Positions 18,954 to 27,992 of a stretch of DNA of 64,000 nucleotides are shown here, one piece after another. The position numbers and the translations under genes are program-made. How positions within the stretch are numbered: position 1 is the first letter of the stretch; the number at the start of each line of letters is the position of its first letter. Source of the stretch: Hyphomonas chukchiensis (lineage in GTDB: Bacteria > Pseudomonadota > Alphaproteobacteria > Caulobacterales > Hyphomonadaceae); contig NZ_AWFG01000013.1 in NCBI RefSeq assembly GCF_000682695.1, positions 21,625 through 85,624 of the forward strand, written 5' to 3'. The notes beneath the pieces were generated by a model. The model ran no database searches, was not told the DNA's origin, and saw only the letters and a list, made by a program, of their open reading frames with translations.

Positions 18954-19691
18954 ATGTTGAACAAGGTGAAATTAATCGTCTTCGGGGCCGCGGTTTCAAT
19001 CCTGCTCCCGTCGTCAAGCGCTCTTGAACTTGCCCCCACGATGATCACGCTGGAGCGCGACCATCCGATCGCCACTTTGAGACTGGTAAACGATGGTGCG
19101 ACAGACAAGACATATGAGTTGACAGGGTTCTCCTGGAAGCAAGCCGATGGCAGTGACCAACTCTCTAGCGCGCCAGCCCTGATCATCACCCCTCCTGTGG
19201 CGTCGCTCGCGCCTGGCACGGAAACCCTCGTCCGTATCGGTCTCGCCTCCCCGTCTGTAAATGGCGACGCCGAAGAGACATTTCGGATACGTGTCCGTGA
19301 CATCACGCCGACCGGCCCGAATACCGCGAACGCGCTACGTATCCGCATGGAGTTTCTGTTGCCGGTTATCGTACCGGCAAATGCGCCGCAGTCTAAACTT
19401 CGGCTCGCCGATGCGCGTGAACAGGATGGCGCCCTGTGCATCCGCCTGCGCAATGAGGGCAGCTCCTACCAGAAGATTGTCGGCCTTGGGGGCCACAAAG
19501 GCACGGCGGAGATGATCTCAGTCCAGCAATATATCCTGCCGGCATCGGAGGCGACCATATGTTCGGAAGCGCTCGCAGGCGTTCCGCGCGACCGGATCAT
19601 GGCCGATCTGGCGCCAACATATGCCTCAAATGCACAAACGCTTTACCTGGTGGCGGGCAATGCAAGTGTTCCGCACCAGACTGACGATTAG
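18954..19691 (+). CDS. Periplasmic pilus chaperone (archaic chaperone-usher, CsuC-like)
   Basis: 245 residues with signal peptide MLNKVKLIVFGAAVSILLPSSSA. The first immunoglobulin-like domain begins LELAPTMITLERDHPIATLRLVNDG, typical of PapD/CsuC-like chaperones, and TFRIRVRDI corresponds to the strand used for subunit binding. The second domain is beta-rich. It folds pilins in the periplasm and hands them to the usher. Its 3' end overlaps the start of the usher gene. Confidence 0.88.
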   Translation: MLNKVKLIVFGAAVSILLPSSSALELAPTMITLERDHPIATLRLVNDGATDKTYELTGFSWKQADGSDQLSSAPALIITPPVASLAPGTETLVRIGLASPSVNGDAEETFRIRVRDITPTGPNTANALRIRMEFLLPVIVPANAPQSKLRLADAREQDGALCIRLRNEGSSYQKIVGLGGHKGTAEMISVQQYILPASEATICSEALAGVPRDRIMADLAPTYASNAQTLYLVAGNASVPHQTDD

Positions 19692-22047
19692 TCTTATTTT
19701 ACCGGGCGTCGTCGCTGGCGGCCTGGTCTACGCAGACACGCCCGCCGCCAGGGAGGGAGGCCGCATGGTGGCTGCATCCCTTTCCCGCACGCTCGGACTG
19801 AGAGGTTTCTTGTCGTCCACGACTGACGCGTATCACATAGTTGAGACGCGCCTGAACGGCCAGGCGTCGCCAGCCCCCCTGATGATTATGGAACGCGATG
19901 GAATAATCTGGCTCCCGAAGGCCTATCTTGGGCAGGTTGGGCTGAGGATCCCTGACGGCTTTGAGACAGTACGCGGCCAGGACTATGTGCCGATCAGCAC
20001 CATTGGCGATGCGCAAGTGCGTTTTTCGGCCGACCATACCCGTCTCGACATTACCTGCAGCACTCAGTGCTATGAGCCCAACAGATTGAATTTCAATACT
20101 GTGACGCAACCGGCCTTCTCGGCCGTAACGCCTGGCCTGTTCATCAACTATGATCTTTACTCCCAGTTCGGCGACACGGGCGAGTCAGTCGCCGGTTTTG
20201 CCGAGACAGGCCTGTTCACACCCTGGGGCACAGGCCTCACAGACTTGTTCTGCATTTCAAAGCCTCCGAGCGAATGCATACGGCTTGAATCAAACTGGAC
20301 GATAGACGACCCGGGCTCGACGCGTCGTCTGCGACTGGGCGATACGGTCAGCGATGCCGGAACATGGGGCATGCCGGTGCGCTTCGGGGGGGTGCGCTGG
20401 GGCACAGACTTCAGCCTCAATCCCGACATCCTGACCTTCCCGACCCCATCACTCTCCGGCGACGCGACCGTGCCGGGAACAGTGTCTGTCCTGATCAATG
20501 CTACGGAACGTTTCCAGGGCAATCTCAAGCCGGGACCGTTCACGATCACTGACCTACCCGTTGTCACAGGCGCCGGCACGGCACAGGCGGTCGTCACGGA
20601 TGTGCTCGGGCGGGAGACGATTGTCGCCACCCAATTCTATGCGGCGCCTCAATTGCTGCGCCCCGGCCTTGCGGACTATTCTCTGGAAGCCGGCTGGCTA
20701 AGAGAAGATTTCGGCTTGGAGTCCAACCACTATAGCGATCCTTTCCTCGCGGGTGGCTATGCGCGCGGATTGAGCGACACGCTGACCATGGGCGCCCGGA
20801 CTGAAATCTCAGATGGCGTTTATATCGCAGGCCTATCGGCAACAAAGTCAGGCACGCACTTCGGCGTCATTGAAACCTCGGCAGCGCTCTCAGATAGCGA
20901 AGGGCATACCGGCAGCCAGTTTCAGGTAAGCCATGAATATCGCAGCCGGTCCCTCACCCTGGGATCGACAGTGACTTACGCTTCGGAAGCCTACAGGCGC
21001 ATTGGGGAAGAGGGCGCCCTGCCCCGCACAACAGCGCGCGCCTTTCTCGGGTGGAATATCGACGCCGTTGGTACCGCAACGCTCAACTGGGTTAAACAGG
21101 ACGAACGCACGGGTGAGGACTATTCAGCCGTGGGCTTTGGTCTCAACAGCCGATGGCGGCGCGCGTCCATCGCTGTCTCTGCCCTGAAAGCCACCGAGCC
21201 TGACGATAAATTGTTGGCGAGCCTGCGCGTCTCCATTCCATTCGGCCCCGATGGAACGGCAGCAACGGGCGTGGACTACCGAAACAACAGAACGGGCGTA
21301 GAAGCCCGCTTCCGCAGGAGCGCGCCGCGCAGTGGTGGGCTGGGTTATAATGTCGAATTGGAACGGGACAGCCTTGAGCGGTTCGCGGGGGGCGTGATCT
21401 ATCGCGGCTCTGTCGGCGAGGCATCGGCCGACTTCAGCGATGTTGAAGGCCGCCGCGCCGGCCGCCTGGGCCTGCGCGGCGGGCTGGCCTATTTCGGCAG
21501 TGAGCTTGTCGTGGCTCCCGCCATAACTGACAGCATGGCCCTGGTAGAACTGGACGGGGAACCCGGCGTCCGCGTCTATCATGACAGGCAGCTCGTTGGC
21601 GTGACCGACAAGAGAGGCAGATTGGTCATCTCGGATATCAGGAACCATGAAACAAATGTGGTTGCCTTCGAACCGACGGACCTGCCCCTCACAGCCGATT
21701 TCTCGAGGACCCAAGTCGCACTCGTACCGGGGTTCCGAACCGGGCATCGGGTGGATTTCGGCATTTCCCATCATGCGGATGTCATTGCTTATGTCGTCCA
21801 GCCTGATGGTCGTCCGCTTCAGACGGGCACACGACTGCGGGATACTGCAACGGGGAAATCCTATGTTGTCGGAAGTGACGGTCGCGTCTTTGTTCCGGAT
21901 GCCGGCTCATTGGTCCGCCTGATGCAGGAATCAGACACAGACGCCTGCATGGCAAGCCTCCACGGCCCCGCCGGTCGAGCGGATGTTGCAGTCACCGATC
22001 TCGGCACAATCACCTGTCACCCGGCCAGCGAAGGGGCACCTGCATGA
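19660..22047 (+). CDS. Outer membrane usher (Csu-type fimbrial usher)
   Basis: 795 residues from the ATG at 19660, which gives a clear signal peptide (LTISLILPGVVAGGLVYA); an in-frame ATG at 19621 is the alternative. The start lies inside the chaperone gene. The protein has the usher layout: a periplasmic N-terminal domain, a large beta-barrel with plug (VPGTVSVLINATERFQGNLKPGPF and VTDVLGRE are typical), and C-terminal Ig-like domains ending with DIRNHETNVVAFEPTDLP and the pattern VDFGISHHADVIAYV. It forms the pore through which the pilus grows. The stop overlaps the next start by four bases. Confidence 0.92.
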   Translation: MQVFRTRLTISLILPGVVAGGLVYADTPAAREGGRMVAASLSRTLGLRGFLSSTTDAYHIVETRLNGQASPAPLMIMERDGIIWLPKAYLGQVGLRIPDGFETVRGQDYVPISTIGDAQVRFSADHTRLDITCSTQCYEPNRLNFNTVTQPAFSAVTPGLFINYDLYSQFGDTGESVAGFAETGLFTPWGTGLTDLFCISKPPSECIRLESNWTIDDPGSTRRLRLGDTVSDAGTWGMPVRFGGVRWGTDFSLNPDILTFPTPSLSGDATVPGTVSVLINATERFQGNLKPGPFTITDLPVVTGAGTAQAVVTDVLGRETIVATQFYAAPQLLRPGLADYSLEAGWLREDFGLESNHYSDPFLAGGYARGLSDTLTMGARTEISDGVYIAGLSATKSGTHFGVIETSAALSDSEGHTGSQFQVSHEYRSRSLTLGSTVTYASEAYRRIGEEGALPRTTARAFLGWNIDAVGTATLNWVKQDERTGEDYSAVGFGLNSRWRRASIAVSALKATEPDDKLLASLRVSIPFGPDGTAATGVDYRNNRTGVEARFRRSAPRSGGLGYNVELERDSLERFAGGVIYRGSVGEASADFSDVEGRRAGRLGLRGGLAYFGSELVVAPAITDSMALVELDGEPGVRVYHDRQLVGVTDKRGRLVISDIRNHETNVVAFEPTDLPLTADFSRTQVALVPGFRTGHRVDFGISHHADVIAYVVQPDGRPLQTGTRLRDTATGKSYVVGSDGRVFVPDAGSLVRLMQESDTDACMASLHGPAGRADVAVTDLGTITCHPASEGAPA

Positions 22048-22541
22048 GACCCGCCCTCATCCCGCTTAGCCTCTTGATGGTGCCGGTCATTATCTTCTGC
22101 GAACGCGCGGAAGCCACTTGCACCGGCCTCGGGTGCAGCTGCTCGATCAGCTCAGATGATGTGTCCTTTGGCACCTATGATCCACTGAGCGGCTCCAATC
22201 ATGATGCGACCGGCGAGGTACGCGTGACATGCGGGGCGCTCGTCGCCAGCGTGGGCGTTTCCTATACGATCTCTCTCAGCAGCGGCAGCAGTGGCACAGC
22301 CCTGTCGCGCTCCATGGCCAATGGCGGCTCGACCCTCGCCTATAACCTCTACACAAACCCGTCCCGCACCAGCGTCTGGGGAAATGGCGCCGGAGGAACA
22401 GTCACGCTGGGCAACAGCTATACGCTCAGCCTTCTGTTTCCCAAGACCGACGCTTTCCCGGTCTATGGCCGTATTCCGCCTGGCCAGACCGTGGGCGCAG
22501 GCAGTTATGCGGACTCCCTTGTTGCGACCGTGACTTTCTGA
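22044..22541 (+). CDS. Spore coat U (SCPU) domain protein, second subunit or tip
   Basis: 165 residues with a signal peptide ending near ERAEA. The SCPU features repeat: SCSISSDDVSFGTYDPLSG, VTCGA, LAYNLYTNPSRTSVWGNGAGG and FPVYGRIPPGQ...YADSLVATVTF. It has four cysteines in its N-terminal region (TCTGLGCSCS), more than the first SCPU gene. In Csu-like operons the last SCPU gene after the usher encodes the tip adhesin, though such adhesins usually have two domains; this one is short, so it may be a minor subunit. Confidence 0.85.
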   Translation: MRPALIPLSLLMVPVIIFCERAEATCTGLGCSCSISSDDVSFGTYDPLSGSNHDATGEVRVTCGALVASVGVSYTISLSSGSSGTALSRSMANGGSTLAYNLYTNPSRTSVWGNGAGGTVTLGNSYTLSLLFPKTDAFPVYGRIPPGQTVGAGSYADSLVATVTF

Positions 22542-22641
22542 TCGGCGATCACCACATGTGCCTGAAAGGGCCGGTATGTGTTTTCACGCGAAGCAGGACT
22601 TGCGGTTACGCTCCGGTTTCAATAGACGACTAGGTTCGTGT

Positions 22642-22731
22642 GGAGAGGTGGCCGAGCGGCTGAAGGCGCGCCCCTGCTAAGGGCGTATACGTTAACGCGT
22701 ATCGAGGGTTCGAATCCCTTCCTCTCCGCCA
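22642..22731 (+). tRNA. tRNA-Ser (anticodon GCU)
   Basis: Ninety bases including an encoded CCA. The acceptor stem GGAGAGG pairs with CCTCTCC, the D-region GGCCGAGCGGCTGAAGG is typical of serine tRNA, the anticodon loop CTGCTAA gives GCT at 22676-22678, a long variable arm (GTATACGTTAACGCGTAT) is present, and the T arm reads GGGTTCGAATCCC. It is followed by accessory DNA, and tRNA-Ser genes are common integration sites, but I found no repeated 3' end downstream. Confidence 0.97.
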
Positions 22732-22864
22732 GCAACTATTTTCGGCAGTAATATACAATAAAATCAGAGCACTAGTCTGGCGGCACATTGCAAGTGTAGG
22801 ACGAGTGTGGCCGGAATTGTAGGCCAGCAAGGACATCACGTTCCGATAGCCGCAGATGTCTGAC

Positions 22865-23035
22865 CTATTCTAAGAAACTCCGGTTTCGTAGACGCTCGCA
22901 CACACTGTCCAACACTCCGGGAAATAAGTGCTCAGCTGTGATGTTCATCTTATCTAAACTTCGGAGAGCGCGAGTTCGCTCGCTAGCATCGATATCGACC
23001 GCAAACAGGAGCTGCTTGTTCAACTGCTGCTCCTG
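22865..23035 (-). pseudogene. C-terminal remnant of an FRG-like domain gene, truncated by the IS3 element
   Basis: On the minus strand an open frame runs from the edge of the insertion element to a TAG at 22865, about 57 codons. The translated end includes RTRALRSLDKMNI, AEHLFPGVLDSV and CERLRN. This resembles the usual C-terminus of FRG domain proteins (…L..M.I....LFPGLDG.A..L), which are mostly of unknown function. The upstream part is missing; on the far side of the element (from 24304) I could not find a matching continuation, so the insertion probably came with a deletion. Family assignment rests on a short segment and is tentative. Confidence 0.5.
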
Positions 23036-23098
23036 TGGTCTGCCCCACTGAGGTGGTCCATCGCCTTTGTTAGTCCGGCGGTTTCCATGTAGCGGCGT

Positions 23099-23974
23099 TC
23101 ATGCTGCTACACCCCCATAGTAAGGCGGTATGAACGCCGCGGGCAAGACGGCTTCTGGCGCGGGTGGTTTGTAACCAAGCGATGAGTGTGGTCGGGCTGT
23201 ATTGTAGTGGTGTCGCCAGCCTTCGATGAGGACCTTCGCTTCTCGTAGACCATAGAAGATTTCGCGGGCGAGAAGTTCGTCCCGCAGTTTGCTGTTGAAG
23301 CTTTCGCAGTAACCGTTCTCCCAAGGGCTCGCCGGTGTGATGTAGAGCGTCTTCACACCGATGTTGCCGAGCCATTCCCGAAGCGCAATCGCGATAAACT
23401 CAGAACCATTGTCTGATCGGATGTGCTCAGGTGCGCCGTGTGTGACGAACAGTTCGCCCAACACATCCAGGACATCGCGAGAGTTCAACCGCCGCTCAAC
23501 GCGGATAGCGAGGCACTCGCGCGTGTACTCATCGATAACACACAACATGCGGAAGACCTTTCCCTCATGGGTGCGATCCTGGACAAAGTCGTACGACCAG
23601 ACATGGCCCTTGTGCGCAGGCCTCAGCCGCAGGCACGAGCCGTCATTCAGCCATAACCGACTGCGTTTTGGCTGCTTCATTGGGACCTTGAGCCCTTCAC
23701 GTCGCCAGATACGGTAGACGCGCTTCTCATTCACATGCCAGCCATCGCGCCTCAGCAATGCGGTGATCCGGCGATAGCCATATCGTCCGAACCGAGAGGC
23801 GAGGTTGATGATGGCTGTCGTCAGAGCCTCCTCATCATCACGAAGTGAACATGGCTTGCGTTGTGTCGAGCGATGCTGGCCGATCACGCGGCAGGCCCGG
23901 CGCTCTGATACGCCTAACCCTTCCACCACGTGATCGACTGCAATGCGTTTGCGTGAAGGGCTTAGAACTTTCCC
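23099..23974 (-). CDS. IS3-family transposase OrfB (DDE integrase domain)
   Basis: The frame is open from 24109, but in IS3 elements OrfB is reached by -1 slippage from OrfA; the likely site is G-GGA-AAG at 23974-23968. The integrase core shows the DDE residues: D in WSYDFVQDRT, D in IRSDNGSEF, and E in ENGYCESFNSKLRDE, after an HTH_21-like segment (RYGYRRITALLRRDGW). It appears intact, so the element may still be active. Confidence 0.88.
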   Translation of the reverse strand, partial: GKVLSPSRKRIAVDHVVEGLGVSERRACRVIGQHRSTQRKPCSLRDDEEALTTAIINLASRFGRYGYRRITALLRRDGWHVNEKRVYRIWRREGLKVPMKQPKRSRLWLNDGSCLRLRPAHKGHVWSYDFVQDRTHEGKVFRMLCVIDEYTRECLAIRVERRLNSRDVLDVLGELFVTHGAPEHIRSDNGSEFIAIALREWLGNIGVKTLYITPASPWENGYCESFNSKLRDELLAREIFYGLREAKVLIEGWRHHYNTARPHSSLGYKPPAPEAVLPAAFIPPYYGGVAA

Positions 23975-24237
23975 CGCACAACTTCCTGAAGGATCTGGTT
24001 GTCGAGCGTGAGATCGGACACAGCTCGGCGCAACCGGACATTCTCTTTTTCCATGTCCTTCATGCGTTTTGCCTGGCCAACCTGAAGGCCGCCATACTCC
24101 TTGCGCCATCGATAGTAACTCTGCTCCGTCACGCCGATGGCGCGCGCTGCCGCCGCTGCTGTCTCACCGCGAGCGAGGCGAACCTCAACTTCCCGCAGCT
24201 TCGCGATGATCTCTTCAGGCTTCAATCTCTTGCCCAT
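23962..24237 (-). CDS. IS3-family transposase OrfA (helix-turn-helix, leucine zipper)
   Basis: 91 residues. The N-terminal helix-turn-helix KPEEIIAKLREVEVRLARGE with TEQSYYRWRKEYGG is the usual HTH_8 domain of IS3 OrfA, and MEKENVRLRRAVSDLTLDNQIL forms the leucine zipper used to multimerise. It ends GKF then TAA right after the slippery G-GGA-AAG. Read through with a frameshift it makes the OrfAB transposase. Confidence 0.88.
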   Translation of the reverse strand: MGKRLKPEEIIAKLREVEVRLARGETAAAAARAIGVTEQSYYRWRKEYGGLQVGQAKRMKDMEKENVRLRRAVSDLTLDNQILQEVVRGKF

Positions 24238-24401
24238 GTCTCAGCTCCATATCTGAAGCCGGGGCTAACTCAAATAATGGACCACTTTGCTGGGGGCAGA
24301 CCAAAATCTGCTAATCTCGAGGCGCCAAGCATACCTTACTTTGGCCTACAGGCCGTTTGCGCGAAAGCCCTCTAGCGAATGCCTGGAGCATTAATATTGC
24401 G

Positions 24402-24980
24402 CTAAATAGCGGCGGCACTTGTCGCATAAGGCATTTCGCTACGCATGCGCTCGAGCCCACGCCGGATCCAGCTCTTCACAGTATGGGGAGACTGGTTCAG
24501 CTGGTCGCCGATTTCACGGCACGTATAACCATGAACGACCTGTAGCATGATCGCGGCCTCCATGTTGGGCGGCAAATTTCCGATCATTTCGGTCAGTAAC
24601 CTACCCACTTGCTCAAACCGGGCAGACGCTTCAGGCCGCAACCCATCGTCCTCAACGGCCTCGTCCAGTTCTTCCGTGACGTGGAAGCGTGCGCGGGCCC
24701 GCAGCGCATCGATAGCCCGGTTTCGCATGATGACGAGCATCCAGGTAAAAGGGTTCGCCTGTTGGGCGTCATACTTTCCCGCGTTCTGCCAGATAGAAAG
24801 ATACGCCCGCTGAAGCACATCACTCGTCGTTTCTTCGCAGCATACGATACTCATTACGATCGCCGACAATCGGGGCGCCGTAAGCTCATAGACTCTTGAG
24901 AATGCCTGTTTGTCCCCCTCGGCCGAACGCAATAATGCGTTCTTGAGGACTTCGTTTTCACGTTCGCGCTCGGCGTCCAT
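24402..24980 (-). CDS. ECF-type RNA polymerase sigma factor
   Basis: 192 residues from the ATG at 24980; a GTG at 24995 is also possible and neither has a good ribosome binding site. Region 2 is seen as DVLQRAYLSIWQNAGKYDAQQANPFTWMLVIMRNRAIDALRAR, and region 4 as NLPPNMEAAIMLQVVHGYTCREIGDQLNQSPHTVKSWIRRGLERMR, so regions 2 and 4 are both present and region 3 absent, as in ECF factors. No anti-sigma gene is adjacent. It lies 119 bases downstream of gspD on the same strand and may be cotranscribed with the secretion genes, or be autonomous. Confidence 0.88.
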   Translation of the reverse strand: MDAERERENEVLKNALLRSAEGDKQAFSRVYELTAPRLSAIVMSIVCCEETTSDVLQRAYLSIWQNAGKYDAQQANPFTWMLVIMRNRAIDALRARARFHVTEELDEAVEDDGLRPEASARFEQVGRLLTEMIGNLPPNMEAAIMLQVVHGYTCREIGDQLNQSPHTVKSWIRRGLERMRSEMPYATSAAAI

Positions 24981-25099
24981 CTCCACAATTCCCACTATAT
25001 TTTATTCTATGTGGTATACTCTACGAGCAGGGTGGCCGACTGGATGACTGAAACTCGAAATTTCTCCCATTTCGTAACGAAAAAGGGTGCGTGACGTCC

Positions 25100-27139
25100 C
25101 TAATAAATCTTGTCGACGCCGATCACGCGAGGCGATTTGTTCCCGCTTATCATGAGGCTTTCGCGATTTTCCAGTGAGGCTGATGCCTTGTTTAAATCCT
25201 CAATCCGATCAGCGGCCAATTGGTCGAGTTCCTCGCGGCTACGGATGATCGTCGGCCGCAAAAACACGAACAGCGTTCGGCGGGTCCCACTTTCGGTCGT
25301 ATTCTTGAACAGGTTGCCGACGAGGGGAACGTCACCTAGCAAAGGCACCTTGCTTTCGGCCGAGATCCTGTCGTCCGTTATCAACCCACCGAGCACGACC
25401 ACACTGCCATTATCTGCAAGAACGGTCGTCTGGATACTACGCCGGTTGGTAATCAGGTCAGAAGCGCCCGGGACCACAGAATTAACAAGGGATGAGACTT
25501 CCTGGCTGACATCAAGGCGCACGACATCTCCATCATAGATTCGTGGAGAAACCCGCAATGTGATGCCGACATCTTCCCGCTCAATTGTGGTGAATGGGTT
25601 TGTCGAGTTGCCCGTCGTGGTGAAAGAGCCGGTGCGGAATGGAACATTCTGTCCGACGACAATCTCTGCAGGCTGGTTGTCCAGGGTTGTAATGCTAGGG
25701 GTCGAAAGGAGGTTCGCCTTGGTTGACGATCCAAACGCCTGAACGAGAAGACCGAAATCATCGTTCACGCCGATCCCGGCGCTCAACCCGTCTTCCGTCA
25801 AGCCGGTCGCAACCGGGGCACCCAGAATGGACAGAATCCGTCTAAGGGACAGTCCCTGATCAGAGAATGAAACAGCCGCAGCACCGCCTCCGGGCGCAGC
25901 GTCGCCTATGCCCAGCTGTACGCCAAACTGTTCAGCTGCATCCCCGGTGATTTCGACAATGGCTGCCTCGATCACGACCTGTGGGCGCCGAACATCTAGG
26001 TCCTCGACTAGCCCTTCTACTTCGGCAATTTGTCCGGATGTGCCGCGCACCACGATTGCGTTTATATCTGTTGCGGCCTGCAGGCTGAGTTCGCTGTCGC
26101 CACGCCCGATGCCAAACCCGATTGCCGTTTGGTTTGCTTCGGAACCGAAACGGCTTGGAGTCTGTGCGCCGCCAGTTGCGGGATTGGACGCGAGCGTCGC
26201 ATAGCCAGATCCAATGGCCGGTTTATCATTGTCCACGAGGCTTCGGGCTACAGGGTTAGTGACCGGCGCGCCTGCACCCACTGCGCCACGCAGAACCTCG
26301 ACCACTGCTTCTGCGTCAGTGTTGCTGAGACGGAAAACACGCGTGGTAATGGCCGCGCCGCCTCCTTTGTCCAGATCCGCTGCCAGTCGGCGTGCCTCTT
26401 CGAGCTCTTTCTGATTGCCCCGTACGAACAACTGGTTGCTCCGGACGTCAGCAGCAATGCTTGGTCCCTTCCCGGCTCCACCGAGCAGGCGTTCAAGCAT
26501 CGCGGCCGCATCAGGTGCGCTGGCGTTCGACAATTGGATAACCGCCATGGAATCGCTTGCACCGCCATCGAGTTGCCTGACCAGCGCTTCAACGCGCGAA
26601 ATATCATCGGCATATCCCGTTATGATTAGCGAATTGGGCCGACTGAAAGGCTCAACAGAGCCCGAAGCCGACAGGAATGGCTTCAGCGCTGTCGCGGCCT
26701 CTGTCGCGGCAAGATTATCCAGACGGATCAGGCGCGTTACGAGGTCAGCATCACGCGCGCCCGCAGAACCCGCAATAGGCCCCCCTTGCCGTGCCTCTGC
26801 CTGCGGTATGATCCGCCATGAATCACCAGACCGAATGGCGGCAAACCCCTGTACGCGCAGAACAGACTGAAACAGCGTCCACACGCCGTCTGCATCTAGT
26901 GGTTCCTGCGAAATGACCGTGACCTTACCACGAACAGCCGGGTCAAGGATCAGAGTCCGACCGGTGACCGTCGCCACGTCATCGGCAAAGACTGCGATGT
27001 CCACGTCGCGCGCATTCAGAAGAAATGTAGATCCCGGGCCGGTCTCAACCTTGGCCTGTTGCAGCAGGTCTTCCGCATGCGCCGCTGCGATAGGCACCAG
27101 AAGCATCACAAATATCAAAAGGGTCAGTCGACGGCTCAT
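25100..27139 (-). CDS. gspD: Type II secretion outer membrane secretin GspD
   Basis: 679 residues from the ATG at 27139, giving signal peptide MSRRLTLLIFVMLLVPIAAAHA. The N0 domain (FLLNARDVDIAVFADDVATVTGRTLILDPAVRGKVTVIS) and repeated KH-like N1-N3 domains precede the secretin core, where VVIEAAIVEI, LLSTPSITTLDNQPAEIVVGQNVPF, VGITLRVSPRI, TTVLADNGSVVVLGGLI and VPLLGDVPLVGNLFK are visible. It forms the outer membrane channel. No pilotin gene is seen nearby. The gene begins ten bases after gspC. Confidence 0.95.
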   Translation of the reverse strand: MSRRLTLLIFVMLLVPIAAAHAEDLLQQAKVETGPGSTFLLNARDVDIAVFADDVATVTGRTLILDPAVRGKVTVISQEPLDADGVWTLFQSVLRVQGFAAIRSGDSWRIIPQAEARQGGPIAGSAGARDADLVTRLIRLDNLAATEAATALKPFLSASGSVEPFSRPNSLIITGYADDISRVEALVRQLDGGASDSMAVIQLSNASAPDAAAMLERLLGGAGKGPSIAADVRSNQLFVRGNQKELEEARRLAADLDKGGGAAITTRVFRLSNTDAEAVVEVLRGAVGAGAPVTNPVARSLVDNDKPAIGSGYATLASNPATGGAQTPSRFGSEANQTAIGFGIGRGDSELSLQAATDINAIVVRGTSGQIAEVEGLVEDLDVRRPQVVIEAAIVEITGDAAEQFGVQLGIGDAAPGGGAAAVSFSDQGLSLRRILSILGAPVATGLTEDGLSAGIGVNDDFGLLVQAFGSSTKANLLSTPSITTLDNQPAEIVVGQNVPFRTGSFTTTGNSTNPFTTIEREDVGITLRVSPRIYDGDVVRLDVSQEVSSLVNSVVPGASDLITNRRSIQTTVLADNGSVVVLGGLITDDRISAESKVPLLGDVPLVGNLFKNTTESGTRRTLFVFLRPTIIRSREELDQLAADRIEDLNKASASLENRESLMISGNKSPRVIGVDKIY

Positions 27140-27149
27140 CAGATTATCC

Positions 27150-27992
27150 CTATTGAAGCGGAAAGGTAAGAATGATTGCTCGACCGTTCCGGTCGATCTC
27201 GACGCGCGCACGGCCCGATGCAATCACGGTTTCAAACAGGCGACTGTCAGACGACACGTTTCCAACGGGCGCCCCGTTCACCCGCGTTACCCGGTCGCCC
27301 GGCTGCAGTCCGGCTGCGAGCAGAATTACCGGGGGATTTTCCCCGACGACATAGCCTTGAGGTGATGGCTGCAAGCTGAAACGGCGCACTAGGCCTGCCG
27401 GATCAGACGCAATCTGCTGACGGTATGCATCGATGATCTCTTCCGGCGCAGGTGCGGGTGAAATTGTTCTTTGGAGCCGTTGCCCTGAGGCATCAGCATC
27501 GACCTGCAGGATGTTGGCACGCTCGGCACCCCCTATCATCTCGAAACCGAGATCTGCGGATTTTCCGTTTACGTCGAGCACCACACCGCGCTGCATGACC
27601 TGATCGAGACGGATGCCAGGGCTCACAGCGTCACCGGACCGAAAAATTTCTGCCGGGCGCCCTTCCACCGATATCGTAGCGGTTGACTGGAACGCGCCTT
27701 CAGACACACGGACGGCAAGCAATTTCAGAGACTTGATATTGAGGCTTGTCTGTGACGCCCCGCTGCTGGCGAGTTCGACACGTCGCCCGAAAGGTGCCCA
27801 GGCCAATATCGGCGCAATATCGGGCGTCTCATGCGACGAGCTGTATGGACCTGCAGCGATCATAGCTTTGCTTGCAGGCAGGTTGACGTAACCCAAGGCG
27901 TGCCATGTCAACTCGGATAGGTTGTAGAGCGCAAACATCATGCCCGCTCCGCCTGCCATCCATATAGCCCAAAGAAATGGCGAGGGTTTCAT
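27150..27992 (-). CDS. gspC: Type II secretion inner membrane protein GspC
   Basis: 280 residues. One N-terminal membrane span (LWAIWMAGGAGMMFALYNL), a periplasmic HR-like domain (SLKLLAVRVSEGAFQSTATISVEGRPAEIFRSGD) and a C-terminal PDZ-like domain (VILLAAGLQPGDRVTRVNGAPVG) give the classical GspC plan. GspC links the inner membrane platform to the secretin and takes part in substrate recognition. Its ATG overlaps the gspI stop by four bases. Confidence 0.85.
   Translation of the reverse strand: MKPSPFLWAIWMAGGAGMMFALYNLSELTWHALGYVNLPASKAMIAAGPYSSSHETPDIAPILAWAPFGRRVELASSGASQTSLNIKSLKLLAVRVSEGAFQSTATISVEGRPAEIFRSGDAVSPGIRLDQVMQRGVVLDVNGKSADLGFEMIGGAERANILQVDADASGQRLQRTISPAPAPEEIIDAYRQQIASDPAGLVRRFSLQPSPQGYVVGENPPVILLAAGLQPGDRVTRVNGAPVGNVSSDSRLFETVIASGRARVEIDRNGRAIILTFPLQ

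Larger units (their letters stand above)
23036..24303 (-). mobile_element. IS3-family insertion sequence
   Basis: About 1.27 kb. The left end reads TGGTCTGCCCCACTGA then GGTGGTCCA, and the reverse complement of the right end reads TGGTCTGCCCCCAGCA then AAGTGGTCCA, giving imperfect terminal inverted repeats of about 26 bases. Inside are two overlapping frames, OrfA and OrfB, arranged for -1 frameshifting as in IS3. I see no convincing target-site duplication (CCTG on the left, AAAT on the right), in line with a deletion or rearrangement next to it. The outer five bases (TGGTC/GACCA) extend the inverted repeat; if they are not part of the element its limits are 23041-24298. Confidence 0.85.

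Noticed and set aside
22642..22731. tRNA-Ser as an integrated-element attachment site
   Set aside because: I searched by eye for a repeat of the tRNA 3' end in the downstream region and found none, and no integrase gene is present. The idea stays open only through the adjacent IS and broken gene.
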